This document shows, piece after piece, positions 9,028-17,346 of a DNA stretch of 64,000 nt. This DNA comes from CBDATA01 sp965202845 (GTDB lineage Bacteria; Acidobacteriota; Vicinamibacteria; Marinacidobacterales; Marinacidobacteraceae). A model generated the notes under the pieces. That model had not been told where the DNA came from. It made no database searches and saw only the letters and a program-made list of their open reading frames with translations. The DNA is taken from the NCBI GenBank assembly GCA_965202845.1, contig OZ241856.1, positions 1 through 64,000 of the forward strand, read 5' to 3'. The position numbers and the translations under genes were made by a program. Each line of letters opens with the position of its first letter. Within the stretch, counting starts at the first letter, position 1.

Positions 9028-9995
9028 GGCAGTGACTCCACCTCCTGGATGGCGCCGTCGCTTCCGAGAATCCGCATCGTCCTCCCCGACGGGGCGCTCC
9101 AGCCTTCCCCGTCCCGGTCCATGCGGTCGCCGTCATCGAGCAGCACCGCCGCGTCCGGCGCCACCCTCCCGGCGAGATCGGCCAGGCGCTCCCGGTCTCC
9201 GAGCGGCAGCCGCAGGCGGGCGTCGGGGAAGAGGGCCACTCCGGGCAGGATTCCCAGGCCGTGGCCGAGGATCTCCGGCTCCGCCGCGCCGTGCGGAAGG
9301 TTGTGGTGGAATAACACCACTTGCCGGGTCAGAGCCATCGCGCCGCCGGACCAGGCCACCAGCGGCTTCCGCGCGAGGGCCTCGCCCAGCTCCAGCAGCA
9401 GCATCCGGTTGCGAATCCGCGCCACATGGCCTCCGGTGACCATCACCGCCGCCGCCCGGTCCAGGATGTCCAGCGCCTCGTCCCGTTCCGCCCGGAGCGC
9501 CGGTCGCTCCAGCGGCCGGAGCCGCTCGCGAAATACGCTCCAGAACCGGCGCTGGGAGTCGAAGTGGAAGCGGTCGGTCGCGAGCAGCGCTCTTTGCGCC
9601 TCCTCCGCCCAGGGATCCCGGTAGCGCTCCGGGACGGCGATTCGGGCCACTGCGCGGCCCGCCTCCACCGCCTGCCGGAGCCGCGCGCCGTAGAGCGCCT
9701 CCTCGGCCCGCACCCCCTCCTGGAGCTCCGCATGGGCCCGGGCGAGCGCCGGATCCTGGGCGAAGGCGCGCCGCACCCGCTCGCCCAGCTGGAGCGGCGC
9801 CAGATCGCGCCCGCATCCGGGAATCCCCCGGGAGAACCCCGACGCCTCGAGGTCGGATTCGCGCCAGCCGACGCTCAGCGTGGCCACCGGCCCCGGCGGC
9901 AGGTCCAGGGATTCGAGCGCCGGGCCGAGGATGTCCGGGCCGGGGCGGGGCCCCAGCACCACGGCGGGCGGACGCGGAATCAGGATTCTCCCCAC
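9024..9995 (-). CDS. Peptidase S51 / class I glutamine-amidotransferase-like protein
   Basis: About 323 residues. The strand keeps an open frame far upstream, but the coding part starts just after the DUF481 gene; GTG at 9995 overlaps that gene by 16 nt. The start is uncertain because no good ribosome site is seen. The core reads VMVTGGHVARIRNR then LVAWSGGAMALT, resembling the nucleophile elbow of S51 peptidases (GxSAGA) with Ser kept. The end overlaps the Fes-like gene (ATGA). Members include cyanophycinase and peptidase E; substrate unknown. A long insert (residues ~60-150) rich in Arg/Glu is unlike typical S51 proteins, so the family call is moderate. Confidence 0.5.
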   Translation of the reverse strand: MGRILIPRPPAVVLGPRPGPDILGPALESLDLPPGPVATLSVGWRESDLEASGFSRGIPGCGRDLAPLQLGERVRRAFAQDPALARAHAELQEGVRAEEALYGARLRQAVEAGRAVARIAVPERYRDPWAEEAQRALLATDRFHFDSQRRFWSVFRERLRPLERPALRAERDEALDILDRAAAVMVTGGHVARIRNRMLLLELGEALARKPLVAWSGGAMALTRQVVLFHHNLPHGAAEPEILGHGLGILPGVALFPDARLRLPLGDRERLADLAGRVAPDAAVLLDDGDRMDRDGEGWSAPSGRTMRILGSDGAIQEVESLP

Positions 9996-10819
9996 TGGAC
10001 GGTGAGCGACGCCAGCAGGATCAGGTCCAGGCGTCCGCGCCGGGTGGGAACCGAGCCGGCGACCGGGGCTCCCGGCGCCGGGGCGAGCGGAACCAGCACC
10101 AGCGACGGGCGCGCGTCCCACAGCGCCTGAAGGCTCGGCTGGAAGGCGAGGAATTCGCTGATCGGCACCGAAGCCGCCCCGGTGGCGTCCAGGCGCAGGT
10201 CGTCCCGGTTGCGGAGGTTCCAGACCCCGCTCGCCACCAGCGAAAGGTCCACGTTCCGCAGGCTGCCGTTGGATCGGGCGTCCAGCCGCAACCCGACCGT
10301 GTTCGCCGCCAGCTCGGCGTCGCGCACCTCGTCCCGCTGCCCCACCAGGGTGAGTCCGGCGCCCAGGTAGAGCGGCGGCTCGTCTCCCAGGTCGCTTCCG
10401 AACGCGGCGCCCATCCCGGCGGCGACTTCGTAGCGGGCCGAGACTCCGGCCGGCGCGTCCCGCTCCCAGCCCGCCGCCAGGAACCAGGAGGGCCGGCGTT
10501 CGCTGCTGGCCAGCCGGGTCTTCAACCAGGTCCGGTCCGCCTGGACCTTGCGGTCCACGCTGCGGGATATCTCGAAATCGTCGGGCGCGCCGATGGCTTG
10601 CCGGCGGACGGTATCGGCGCTGGACCGGAGGGCGCCGGAGTCCACCGAAAGCAGCATCCCGCGCCAGTTCCGGCCGGTCTCGAGGCGCACTCCCAGCGAG
10701 CCGGCCGAGGAGTTGCCGGAGGAGTTCACCAGACTGACTCCCGCCTTTCCGACCCAGTCGGAGGAGGATTGCGCGGCGGCGAGCGAGGGGGCCAGAAGGA
10801 GGGCGAAAAGGGCGCGCAT
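9980..10819 (-). CDS. DUF481 family outer-membrane protein (YdiY-like)
   Basis: 279 residues. A signal peptide (MRALFALLLAPSLAAAQ) is followed by SSSDWVGKAGVSLVNSSGNS and alternating beta-strand segments ending in LASLTVQWGES. The pattern of amphipathic strands, GxSxxxTxGNS-like start and length match DUF481 (salt-induced outer-membrane protein) barrels. It is first in the operon with the S51-like, Fes-like and PatB genes, and diverges from the penicillin acylase gene across a 28-bp gap. A TAATCT hexamer on its strand ends 11 nt before the start. Its role in the outer membrane is unknown. Confidence 0.72.
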   Translation of the reverse strand: MRALFALLLAPSLAAAQSSSDWVGKAGVSLVNSSGNSSAGSLGVRLETGRNWRGMLLSVDSGALRSSADTVRRQAIGAPDDFEISRSVDRKVQADRTWLKTRLASSERRPSWFLAAGWERDAPAGVSARYEVAAGMGAAFGSDLGDEPPLYLGAGLTLVGQRDEVRDAELAANTVGLRLDARSNGSLRNVDLSLVASGVWNLRNRDDLRLDATGAASVPISEFLAFQPSLQALWDARPSLVLVPLAPAPGAPVAGSVPTRRGRLDLILLASLTVQWGES

Positions 10820-10829
10820 CGGCGGCGGT

Positions 10830-10840
10830 TAGATTAGTCT
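10830..10840. promoter_or_regulatory. Overlapping divergent -10-like elements
   Basis: The string TAGATTAGTCT gives TAGTCT on the plus strand, ending 7 nt before the acylase ATG, and TAATCT on the minus strand, ending 11 nt before the DUF481 ATG. The gap of 28 bp is too short for two separate promoters, so the two probably overlap face to face. No -35 was identified. Confidence 0.4.
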
Positions 10841-10847
10841 CGCTCGC

Positions 10848-13184
10848 ATGACCCGAACCCGCGCATTCGCAGTGGTCGGACTCGCATTTCTGGCGGTCGC
10901 GCTGCTGGCCGGCGCGCTCTCGGTGCGGGCGCGGCTGCGGGCGAGCCTGCCGCTTCTGGAGGGGGATCATCCGCTCCCCGGGCTGGAAGCCCCGGCGCGC
11001 ATCGAGCGGGACGCCCTGGGCGCGCCCCGCATCCGCGCCGGGTCCCACCGGGACGCCATGCGAGTTCTCGGTTTCCTGCACGCCCAGGAGCGGTTCTTCG
11101 CGATGGACCTGCTCCGCCGCCGCCCGGCGGGGGAGCTCGCGGCGCTCTTCGGCGAAGCCGCCCTGCCGCTGGACCGGGAAGCCCGCCTCCACCGGATGCG
11201 GGCGCGCGCGGTTCGCGCGGTCCACGCCCTGTCCCCCGACGAGCGGGCGATCTTCGAGGCGTACCGCGACGGGGTCCGGGCCGGACTCGACGCGCTGGGC
11301 GCCGCCCCGCCGGAGTACCTGCTGCTTCGCCAGACCCCGATCCCCTGGGAGATGGAGGACTCGATCCTCGCGGTGGCGGCGATGTACTTCGTGCTGAACG
11401 ACCCGACCGGCCTTCGGGACGCCCGGGTCGGGGCGCTCGACCGGAGCCTGCCTCCCGAACTGGTCGCCTTCCTCCATCCGCCCGGCACCGAGTACGACGC
11501 GCCGCTCGTCGGCGAGGCGTGGCCCACTCCCGCAATTCCCCCGGAAATCGTTGTCAGCGGCGCCTTCGCCGAGACGTTCAACCAGCCGCCCGCTCCGGTC
11601 TCCGGGAGCAACAGCTGGGCGGTCGCCGCCTCCCGCGCCGCCGCCGGCGTCCCGCTGCTGGCGAATGACATGCACCTGCCCCACGGCGCGCCGAACCGCT
11701 GGTACCGGGCGGAAATCCACCTGCCGCCGGCTCGCCGGGCGGTCGGGATCACGCTTCCCGGAGTCCCGGCGCTGGTCGTCGGCAGCAACGGATCGGTGGC
11801 CTGGGGGTTCACCAGCAGCGCCGGCGACTGGACCGACCTGGTGGAGATCGAACCCGGCCCCGACGGGGGGTATCGCGCGCCGGAGGGGGCGCTCCCCTTC
11901 CAGGTCTTCGAGGAGACGATCGAGGTGGCGGACGGCGATTCGGAGACGCTCCGCGTCCGGGAGACGATCTGGGGGCCGGTCATCGAGCGTTCGGGGCGCC
12001 CGCGGGCGATTCGCTGGATCGCCCACGATCCGGAGGGGCTCCGCGCCGGCTACGTCCACCTCCTGCGCGCCGAAAGCGTGGAGGACGCCTTCCGGATCGG
12101 CTGGCGCTCCGGCGTCCCGCCGCTGAACCTGGTGGCGGCGGACGCCGACGGCGGCATCGGCTGGACCATCGCCGGGGCGATCCCGCGCCGCCGGGGAACC
12201 GACGGCCGGGCGCCGGCCTCCTGGGCCGACGGCGCCCGCGGATGGGACGGGTATCTCCGATCCGACGAAATCCCGGCGATCCGGAATCCGCCCGACGGCC
12301 TGCTCTGGACCGCCAACAACCGCATCGTGGACGGGGAGGGGCTGGTTCGGATCGGGGTCGCCGGCCCCTACGCCCACGGGGCGCGGGCGCGCCAGATCCG
12401 CGACCGGCTGCAGAACCTGGAGGCGGCCAACGAGGAATCCCTGCTGGACATCCAGCTCGATGACCGGGCGCTGGAGCTCTCCGTGTGGCGGGAGCTGTTT
12501 CTGGAGGCCGGGGCGGGCGACCGGGAAGCGACGGCGCTGCTGCGCGATTCGTGGACCGGACGGGCTTCGGTGGATTCGGTGGGCTACCGGCTGGCGCGCG
12601 CCGCCCGGCTCGAACTCTTCGACCGGGTGTACGGGGAACTCACCGCCCCCGCCCTCCGCGCCTTCGAGGACTTCTCGCCGCTGGTCGCCGCCCAGTGGCC
12701 GGGGCCGCTGCTGCGCCTGGCCCGGGAGCAGCCCGCCCACTATGTCCCGGCGGGCGCCGCCGACTGGAACGAGGCGCTGGGTGATGCTCTTTCCGCCGCC
12801 GCCGATGCGATCCGGCGCGCCGAGGAGGGGCGGCCGCTCGCGGAGGCGACCTGGGGCCGCCACAACCGGGTGCACGTGCGTCATCCGATGAGCCAGGCGC
12901 TTCCCGGCCTCCTCCGGCGCTTCCTCGACGCTCCGCCACGCTCGCTGCCCGGCGACAGCGCGCTGCCGCGCGCCGAGAGTCCGGGCCACGGCCCCTCCCA
13001 GCGGATGGTGGTGGCGCCCGGACGCGAGGAGACCGGGATCTTCCACATGCCGGGCGGCCAGGCCGGCCACCCGCTCGCTCCCTACTACCTGGCCGGGCAC
13101 GAGGACTGGGAGGAGGGGCGTCCCACCCCCCTCCTCGCCGGTCCCCTGGTCTGGACGCTGGTCCTCACCCCGCCGGACGACTGA
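10848..13184 (+). CDS. Penicillin acylase family Ntn-hydrolase
   Basis: 778 residues. The N-terminal hydrophobic segment (about 7-27) is a signal or anchor. The alpha-chain part contains RDALGAPRIRA and FLHAQERFFAMDLLRR. The autoprocessing site is SGS-NSWAV, with Ser254 as predicted N-terminal nucleophile of the beta-chain. It is followed by ANDMHLPHGAPN, characteristic of the S45 family. WGFTSSAGDWTD and LWTANNRI also fit. Family members hydrolyse amide bonds such as beta-lactam side chains or acyl-homoserine lactones in the periplasm; the substrate here is unknown. It is monocistronic, divergent from DUF481, and convergent with the methyltransferase-HNH gene. Confidence 0.92.
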   Translation: MTRTRAFAVVGLAFLAVALLAGALSVRARLRASLPLLEGDHPLPGLEAPARIERDALGAPRIRAGSHRDAMRVLGFLHAQERFFAMDLLRRRPAGELAALFGEAALPLDREARLHRMRARAVRAVHALSPDERAIFEAYRDGVRAGLDALGAAPPEYLLLRQTPIPWEMEDSILAVAAMYFVLNDPTGLRDARVGALDRSLPPELVAFLHPPGTEYDAPLVGEAWPTPAIPPEIVVSGAFAETFNQPPAPVSGSNSWAVAASRAAAGVPLLANDMHLPHGAPNRWYRAEIHLPPARRAVGITLPGVPALVVGSNGSVAWGFTSSAGDWTDLVEIEPGPDGGYRAPEGALPFQVFEETIEVADGDSETLRVRETIWGPVIERSGRPRAIRWIAHDPEGLRAGYVHLLRAESVEDAFRIGWRSGVPPLNLVAADADGGIGWTIAGAIPRRRGTDGRAPASWADGARGWDGYLRSDEIPAIRNPPDGLLWTANNRIVDGEGLVRIGVAGPYAHGARARQIRDRLQNLEAANEESLLDIQLDDRALELSVWRELFLEAGAGDREATALLRDSWTGRASVDSVGYRLARAARLELFDRVYGELTAPALRAFEDFSPLVAAQWPGPLLRLAREQPAHYVPAGAADWNEALGDALSAAADAIRRAEEGRPLAEATWGRHNRVHVRHPMSQALPGLLRRFLDAPPRSLPGDSALPRAESPGHGPSQRMVVAPGREETGIFHMPGGQAGHPLAPYYLAGHEDWEEGRPTPLLAGPLVWTLVLTPPDD

Positions 13185-13215
13185 TGACGGAGGCCAACGG
13201 AATCGCCTTGCTGGT

Positions 13216-14436
13216 TCATTCCTCCTTCTTGGCGATTTGAAGCTTTGTCCGCAGATATTCCATTCCACGATCCCCTTTGATCCGGTTGCATCTGCCACAC
13301 AGCAACTGCAAATTATCCAGGTGATCGGTCCCGCCTTTCGTCTTGGCGATGATGTGGTCCACTTCCAAATTGCCGATTGAAAACTCCACTTGGCACCAGT
13401 TGCATCGTCCTTCCTGATCTCCGAAAAGGCGCCGCCGGTGCGTCCTGGGCTTCGGCAAAGGTCCCAAGTCGGTTCGCTTGGGAATGTCGGTTCGCAGGAT
13501 TGTCTTGCCGAACAGCTCTCCTCGATCCCGCATTCGTGATAGAACCAGCTCTCCCGCTTTCGGGGAAAGATCGATTCCTGCCCATTGCCTCGAAAGACTG
13601 TTTGCCGCAACCATCGATGTCGCACATCCACAGAATGGATCCAGCACCATGTCTCCGGCATCGGAACTGGCGCGAATGATTCGATCCAGAAGGGCAAGCG
13701 GTTTCTGGGTCGGATAACCGAGATATTCGGTCCTGGACTGTCCTGTTTGTCCGATGTCCTCCCACCAGCTCGGAACCGGACGCCCCTTGCTTTCGTCCAA
13801 GTAGGTGCGCTTGCCCTTGAACTCCTTGTATCGCCTTCCATTTTCATCCGTGAAAGAAAATTTGCCTATCTGCTTGACATTCAATTCGGTATGCTGAGGC
13901 CGAAAAAACTGTCTATCGTCTCCTGCGTAGAACAACAGAACATCGTGCTTTCTGGGAAATCGGAAATTCGGTCCTTTTCCCTTGGGGGGATAACACCATA
14001 TGATTTCATTTCGGAATTGTTTCCGCCCAAAAATCGCATCCATCGTGATTTTGAGGTAGTGGCTCATGGTTTGATCACAGTGAAGGTAGACGGAACCCTT
14101 CGGCTTCAGGATACGCCGTATTTCAAGCAAGCGGACGGCCATGTAAGCGAGGTAGGATTTGTCGCTCGACGTCATCGCGGCCAGCAAAACTCGGAACAGC
14201 GCCGGATGTTCCCGCTCCATGATGCGGATCCATTCCTCGTCCACATCGCGGAGCGTCCAGGTATCTCTGAAATGGGCGCCGGCTGCCTTCGAACCGACCG
14301 GGGCGGAGTAGTCGGCTTTGGAGTTGAACGGCGGGTCCAAGTAAATCAGGTCCACCGACTCGGAGTTCATGCCACGCATGACCTCAAGGCAGTCCCGGGT
14401 CCAGACCGTCCGGTTCGCCCAATTCGGCTTACTCAT
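13216..14436 (-). CDS. DNA methyltransferase (N6-Ade/N4-Cyt, beta class) fused to HNH endonuclease
   Basis: 406 residues. Motif IV (DPPF, residues 34-37, in YLDPPFNSKADY) comes first. A target-recognition region and the motif I loop LDPFCGCATS at about 265 follow, an order typical of beta-class methyltransferases. The C-terminal ~65 residues (from about 343) form a zinc-ribbon HNH nuclease: CNWC, EVDHIIAKTKGG, then LCGRCNRIKGD. A single polypeptide could thus both modify and cut DNA, or the HNH could act on unmodified or foreign DNA. Base composition is visibly lower in GC than flanking genes, suggesting transfer. It lies 63 nt after a coiled-coil membrane protein gene on the same strand. Confidence 0.85.
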   Translation of the reverse strand: MSKPNWANRTVWTRDCLEVMRGMNSESVDLIYLDPPFNSKADYSAPVGSKAAGAHFRDTWTLRDVDEEWIRIMEREHPALFRVLLAAMTSSDKSYLAYMAVRLLEIRRILKPKGSVYLHCDQTMSHYLKITMDAIFGRKQFRNEIIWCYPPKGKGPNFRFPRKHDVLLFYAGDDRQFFRPQHTELNVKQIGKFSFTDENGRRYKEFKGKRTYLDESKGRPVPSWWEDIGQTGQSRTEYLGYPTQKPLALLDRIIRASSDAGDMVLDPFCGCATSMVAANSLSRQWAGIDLSPKAGELVLSRMRDRGELFGKTILRTDIPKRTDLGPLPKPRTHRRRLFGDQEGRCNWCQVEFSIGNLEVDHIIAKTKGGTDHLDNLQLLCGRCNRIKGDRGMEYLRTKLQIAKKEE

Positions 14437-14499
14437 GTATCCGCAATCTGCAGTGTAGCGACCAAGGGAACCGAGCGCGCGGGCGGATCGATCCCCTGA

Positions 14500-15201
14500 T
14501 CAGCCGCCGAAGAGCGCCGCGACCACTCGTTCGAGGATCGGGCGGAGCAGCGTGCCGATCACCAGCAGGGCGCATCCGGCGGCTACGGCGACCCCCACGC
14601 CCACCTCGAACTTGCGCCGCTCGGCGGCGCGTTCGCGTTCGGCCCTGTTTTCCGCGACGAGGTTCCGGACCTCTTCCCTGAGTTCGGCTTGCTGTACGGC
14701 GAGCTCCCGGACCGTCTCCTTGAGTTCGGCAATCTGCACCGCGAGAACCCGGACCGTCTCCTTGAGATCGCCGATCTGCGGCACGGTCTCCGCCCGCAAG
14801 TCGGAGACCGCCTTCAACAGCTCCGTCCGCGTCGCGCCGATCTGAGGCGCGGTCTCCGCCCGCAAGTCGGAGACCGCCTCCAACAGCTCCGTCCGCGTCG
14901 TCGCCCGTTCGGCCGCCGCCCGCTCTTCGATCCGCTTCCGTTCGGCCGCCGCCCGCTCTTCGCTCTGCTTCCGTTCCGCCGCCGCGTCACGCAGGCCTTC
15001 CCAGACCTCCTTTCGCAGGTCCTTGATGTCCCTGCGATTCTCCCGCAGATCCTCCCGGAGATCGCCGACCTGCTCCTGAAGCGACGACCGGTACTCCGGA
15101 TCCCCCTGGCGGGGCGTCATGCGATCCCCATGTGCATCACGATCCGCAGTATATGCCATGACGGCGCCCGCGACGCCTGACTTCGTTGCCGGTTCACCCA
15201 T
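14500..15201 (-). CDS. Coiled-coil protein with C-terminal membrane anchor
   Basis: 233 residues. The start at 15201 is fixed by an AGGAGGT site nine bases upstream. Residues ~40-195 are heptad-rich coiled coil (LREDLRENRRDIKDLRKEV, ERAAAERKRIEERAAAER, ETVRELAVQQAELREEV). One membrane helix follows near 205-225 (GVAVAAGCALLVIGTLL). The coiled coil contains a near-exact tandem 22-residue repeat (TRTELLKAVSDLRAET). It resembles DUF1640-type coiled-coil anchors in layout, but the family is not certain. The gene lies between a sigma-factor gene and the methyltransferase-HNH gene, behind a region with inverted repeats, so regulated expression is likely. Confidence 0.75.
   Translation of the reverse strand: MGEPATKSGVAGAVMAYTADRDAHGDRMTPRQGDPEYRSSLQEQVGDLREDLRENRRDIKDLRKEVWEGLRDAAAERKQSEERAAAERKRIEERAAAERATTRTELLEAVSDLRAETAPQIGATRTELLKAVSDLRAETVPQIGDLKETVRVLAVQIAELKETVRELAVQQAELREEVRNLVAENRAERERAAERRKFEVGVGVAVAAGCALLVIGTLLRPILERVVAALFGG
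14771..14902 (-). repeat. Tandem 66-bp in-frame repeat inside coiled-coil gene
   Basis: Two copies with a period of exactly 66 bp (22 codons) differ at only a few bases. A further ~36-bp near-duplication (AAERKQ/RIEERAAAER) lies at about 14906-14980. The in-frame period implies coiled-coil length change by slippage. Confidence 0.8.
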
Positions 15202-15242
15202 GGGATGGTGACCTCCTCTCTACCCATATATACACGCACGGG

Positions 15243-15295
15243 AAGCGATTTTGTCGCGTCGCTTTCCCAAATTGTGGAAAACTTTTTTGGGAAAG
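15243..15295. promoter_or_regulatory. Two adjoining inverted repeats (putative operator) before coiled-coil gene
   Basis: A perfect 10-bp dyad CTTTCCCAAA / TTTGGGAAAG occupies 15262-15271 and 15286-15295 with a 14-bp spacer. A second dyad, AAGCGA / TCGCTT, spans about 15243-15264 and overlaps its edge. An AT-rich TATATA stretch lies between these and the AGGAGGT site. The position 60-95 bp upstream of the start fits a transcription-factor site; the factor is unknown. Confidence 0.55.
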
Positions 15296-15332
15296 TCCGT
15301 TTTCGGGGCGGGCCGGCGCCCCGGCGGGGGGA

Positions 15333-15983
15333 TCAGGAGGGGGGTTCGGGGTCGAGAACCTTCCGAAGGTGCCGTCGCACTGCGATCACCCGGCGCGAAA
15401 TCGCCGAGGCGCTCAGCGGCACCGCCCGCATCTGGGCGATGTGCTGGATGCTGTACCCCTCACGGAAGTGCAGCTGGTAGATCCGGCGACTGAGCGCCCG
15501 ATCCCGCGGGTCCTCCATCGTGGCGTCCAGGAACGCCCGCACTGATTCCTCCGCTTCGCGCATCCGCACGTCGTGCTCCGGGTGGATCGCGCTCTCGCTG
15601 CCGAATACCCGGCGGCCCGCTTTCTCCAGGGCTTCCAGGACTTCCGGCGACAGCGGCATCGGGCGCCCCGGCCCCGCGCTCCGGCGGCGCAACCAGTCCA
15701 CCACCACCGAATCGGCCACCCGCCGGACGTAGGTCTCGAAGCTCTCGCGCCGCTGCGGGTCGAACTCGTTGATACGCACCCGGTTGTGGGCGAGCAGCCG
15801 ACGGAAGACCTCCTGTTCGATATCGCCGGTTTCCTGGTCGAGATCCTGACGCCCGGCGCGCAACCAGACGGCCACCCGGATGATGGCCCGGCAGCGCCTC
15901 ACGAATTCCCGCCACAGGAGGTCTCCCGAGGGGTCCCCCGGCGTGGTGGCGCGAAGCCTGCGGAGCAAGTCGCGGCTGTCCAT
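15333..15983 (-). CDS. Sigma-70 family (ECF-like) RNA polymerase sigma factor
   Basis: 216 residues; start supported by GAAAGGACGCAG before ATG. Region 2-like sequence lies at about 45-100 (DIEQEVFRRLLAH, FETYVRRVADSVVVDWLRRR). A region 4-like helix-turn-helix is near 175-210 (REGYSIQHIAQMRAVPLSASAISRRV). Two-domain layout and length match ECF-type or ECF-like sigma factors. No anti-sigma gene is adjacent; the downstream coiled-coil membrane protein (131 bp away) is a possible partner or target but has no recognisable anti-sigma domain. The call rests on motif pattern; spacing of regions is slightly longer than in classical ECFs. Confidence 0.72.
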   Translation of the reverse strand: MDSRDLLRRLRATTPGDPSGDLLWREFVRRCRAIIRVAVWLRAGRQDLDQETGDIEQEVFRRLLAHNRVRINEFDPQRRESFETYVRRVADSVVVDWLRRRSAGPGRPMPLSPEVLEALEKAGRRVFGSESAIHPEHDVRMREAEESVRAFLDATMEDPRDRALSRRIYQLHFREGYSIQHIAQMRAVPLSASAISRRVIAVRRHLRKVLDPEPPS

Positions 15984-16060
15984 CTGCGTCCTTTCGTTCG
16001 CCGGAGCGGCCCCAACCCGGGCAATGGTACATCCTGCCGGGGCGGCGCGCTCGGGGGCGA

Positions 16061-17332
16061 TCAGGGCAGCAGATACGGAATCGTGATCGGGCCGTGCGGG
16101 AGCACCGCGAGCCGCGCCCCGGGGCCGGCCTCCCGGAGCGCGTCGCGGCAGGCCTCCTCGAGATCGGCGACCGGTTCAAGGTGTGCCGCCCGCGCCGTCT
16201 CCGCCGGAAGCGACGAAAAGAGGCCCACCCGCGCCCTCTCCCGGATCCGGCAGTGCACCTGCACCTGCCAGTCGTCGGGACGGCGGGCCGGGGCGCGCCG
16301 CAGCGCCTCCCGCACCTCCCGGATCGAGCCGCCGGCGCACAGCGCCCGAGCGTAGGCGCTCCCGTCGGGCAGCCCGGCGCGGCACTCGGCGGCGCAGAGG
16401 ATGACCCCGCCCGGTTTCACGATCCGCGCCGCCGCGGTCATCCCCTTGACCGCCTGGTAGAGATTCTGGTCCAGCGGATATCCGGAATTCGTGGTCACCA
16501 CCACGTCGAAGGGCGCCGAAAGCGGGCGCATCGCTTCGGCGCGCGACCGGACGCAGGCGGCCCGGTGCTCCGGGGCGAGGTCGCCTCCGAACGCGCCGGT
16601 GATGCGTTTTTCGCCATCCAGCAGGACGTCGAGGGCGAAATCCACCCGGTTGGCGGCGGCGATCGCCCGCACCGCGTCGTGGACCGGGTTCCCTTCGGTG
16701 ATCCCGAACGTGGCGTCCGGATGCCCGATCCGGGCGTCATCGTGCAGGTGGAGGATGGTTTCGAGACCGGCGAGGCCGGGCGCCGCCATCTTGGGGCCGC
16801 CGGAGAACCCGGCGAAGAAGTGCGGCTCGACGAAGCCGGTGGTGATCCGGACGTCGGCTTCGAGGAACCGCCGGTTCAGCCGCGCCGGGATGCCGGTTCC
16901 GCCGTCCGGCGCTCCGGCGAGCGAAGCCTCGTCCCGGCAATCGTGCCCCAGCACGTCGCCCGCTGCCGCGAAGACCTCGCGCCCCACCAGCGCCTCCCGC
17001 TCCGCCAGGGACGGATTCCGGTGGGTTCCGGTGGCGACCAGCACTGTCACGTTTTCGGGCGGGACCGGCAGCGCGTCGAAAAGCGCCCGGAGCATCGCCT
17101 CCCGGGGCTGCGGGCGGGTGCCGTCGCAGATCGAGACCGCGATCGATGCCCCCGCCGGAATCCGGTCGGCGAGCGGCGGCCCGGCTGTCGGGCGGACGAG
17201 CGCCTCCCGCAGCGTCTCCTCCACCGAAGCGACCGGCGGCGGAAAGCGCGGACGCACGATCTCGACTTCGGCGGCCTCTTCCGGAACCCGGAAACGGAGG
17301 CCCGCCTCGCCGTAATCCAGTCGAACCTGCAT
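16061..17332 (-). CDS. larA: Nickel-pincer racemase, LarA family
   Basis: 423 residues, DUF2088/LarA fold. Active-site residues align with those known from Lactobacillus LarA at almost constant offset: His104 (ATGTHRN), His171 and Lys181 (EPHFFAGFSGGPK), His197 (LHLHDDARIG). Lys181 would carry the nickel-pincer nucleotide. LarA enzymes racemise or epimerise lactate or other 2-hydroxyacids; this homologue may use another hydroxyacid, since many LarA homologues do. LarC, needed for cofactor maturation, is encoded about 43 kb away in this window; LarB and LarE are not seen. Divergent from the FAA-hydrolase gene across 14 bp. Confidence 0.9.
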   Translation of the reverse strand: MQVRLDYGEAGLRFRVPEEAAEVEIVRPRFPPPVASVEETLREALVRPTAGPPLADRIPAGASIAVSICDGTRPQPREAMLRALFDALPVPPENVTVLVATGTHRNPSLAEREALVGREVFAAAGDVLGHDCRDEASLAGAPDGGTGIPARLNRRFLEADVRITTGFVEPHFFAGFSGGPKMAAPGLAGLETILHLHDDARIGHPDATFGITEGNPVHDAVRAIAAANRVDFALDVLLDGEKRITGAFGGDLAPEHRAACVRSRAEAMRPLSAPFDVVVTTNSGYPLDQNLYQAVKGMTAAARIVKPGGVILCAAECRAGLPDGSAYARALCAGGSIREVREALRRAPARRPDDWQVQVHCRIRERARVGLFSSLPAETARAAHLEPVADLEEACRDALREAGPGARLAVLPHGPITIPYLLP

Positions 17333-17346
17333 GGGAGATAGGGGGG

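Noticed and set aside
9996..13847. Very long minus-strand open frame continuing upstream of the S51-like gene, across the penicillin acylase gene
   Set aside because: It is antisense to a well-recognised acylase and DUF481 gene, has no family motifs and an Arg/Gly/Pro composition typical of open antisense frames in high-GC DNA.
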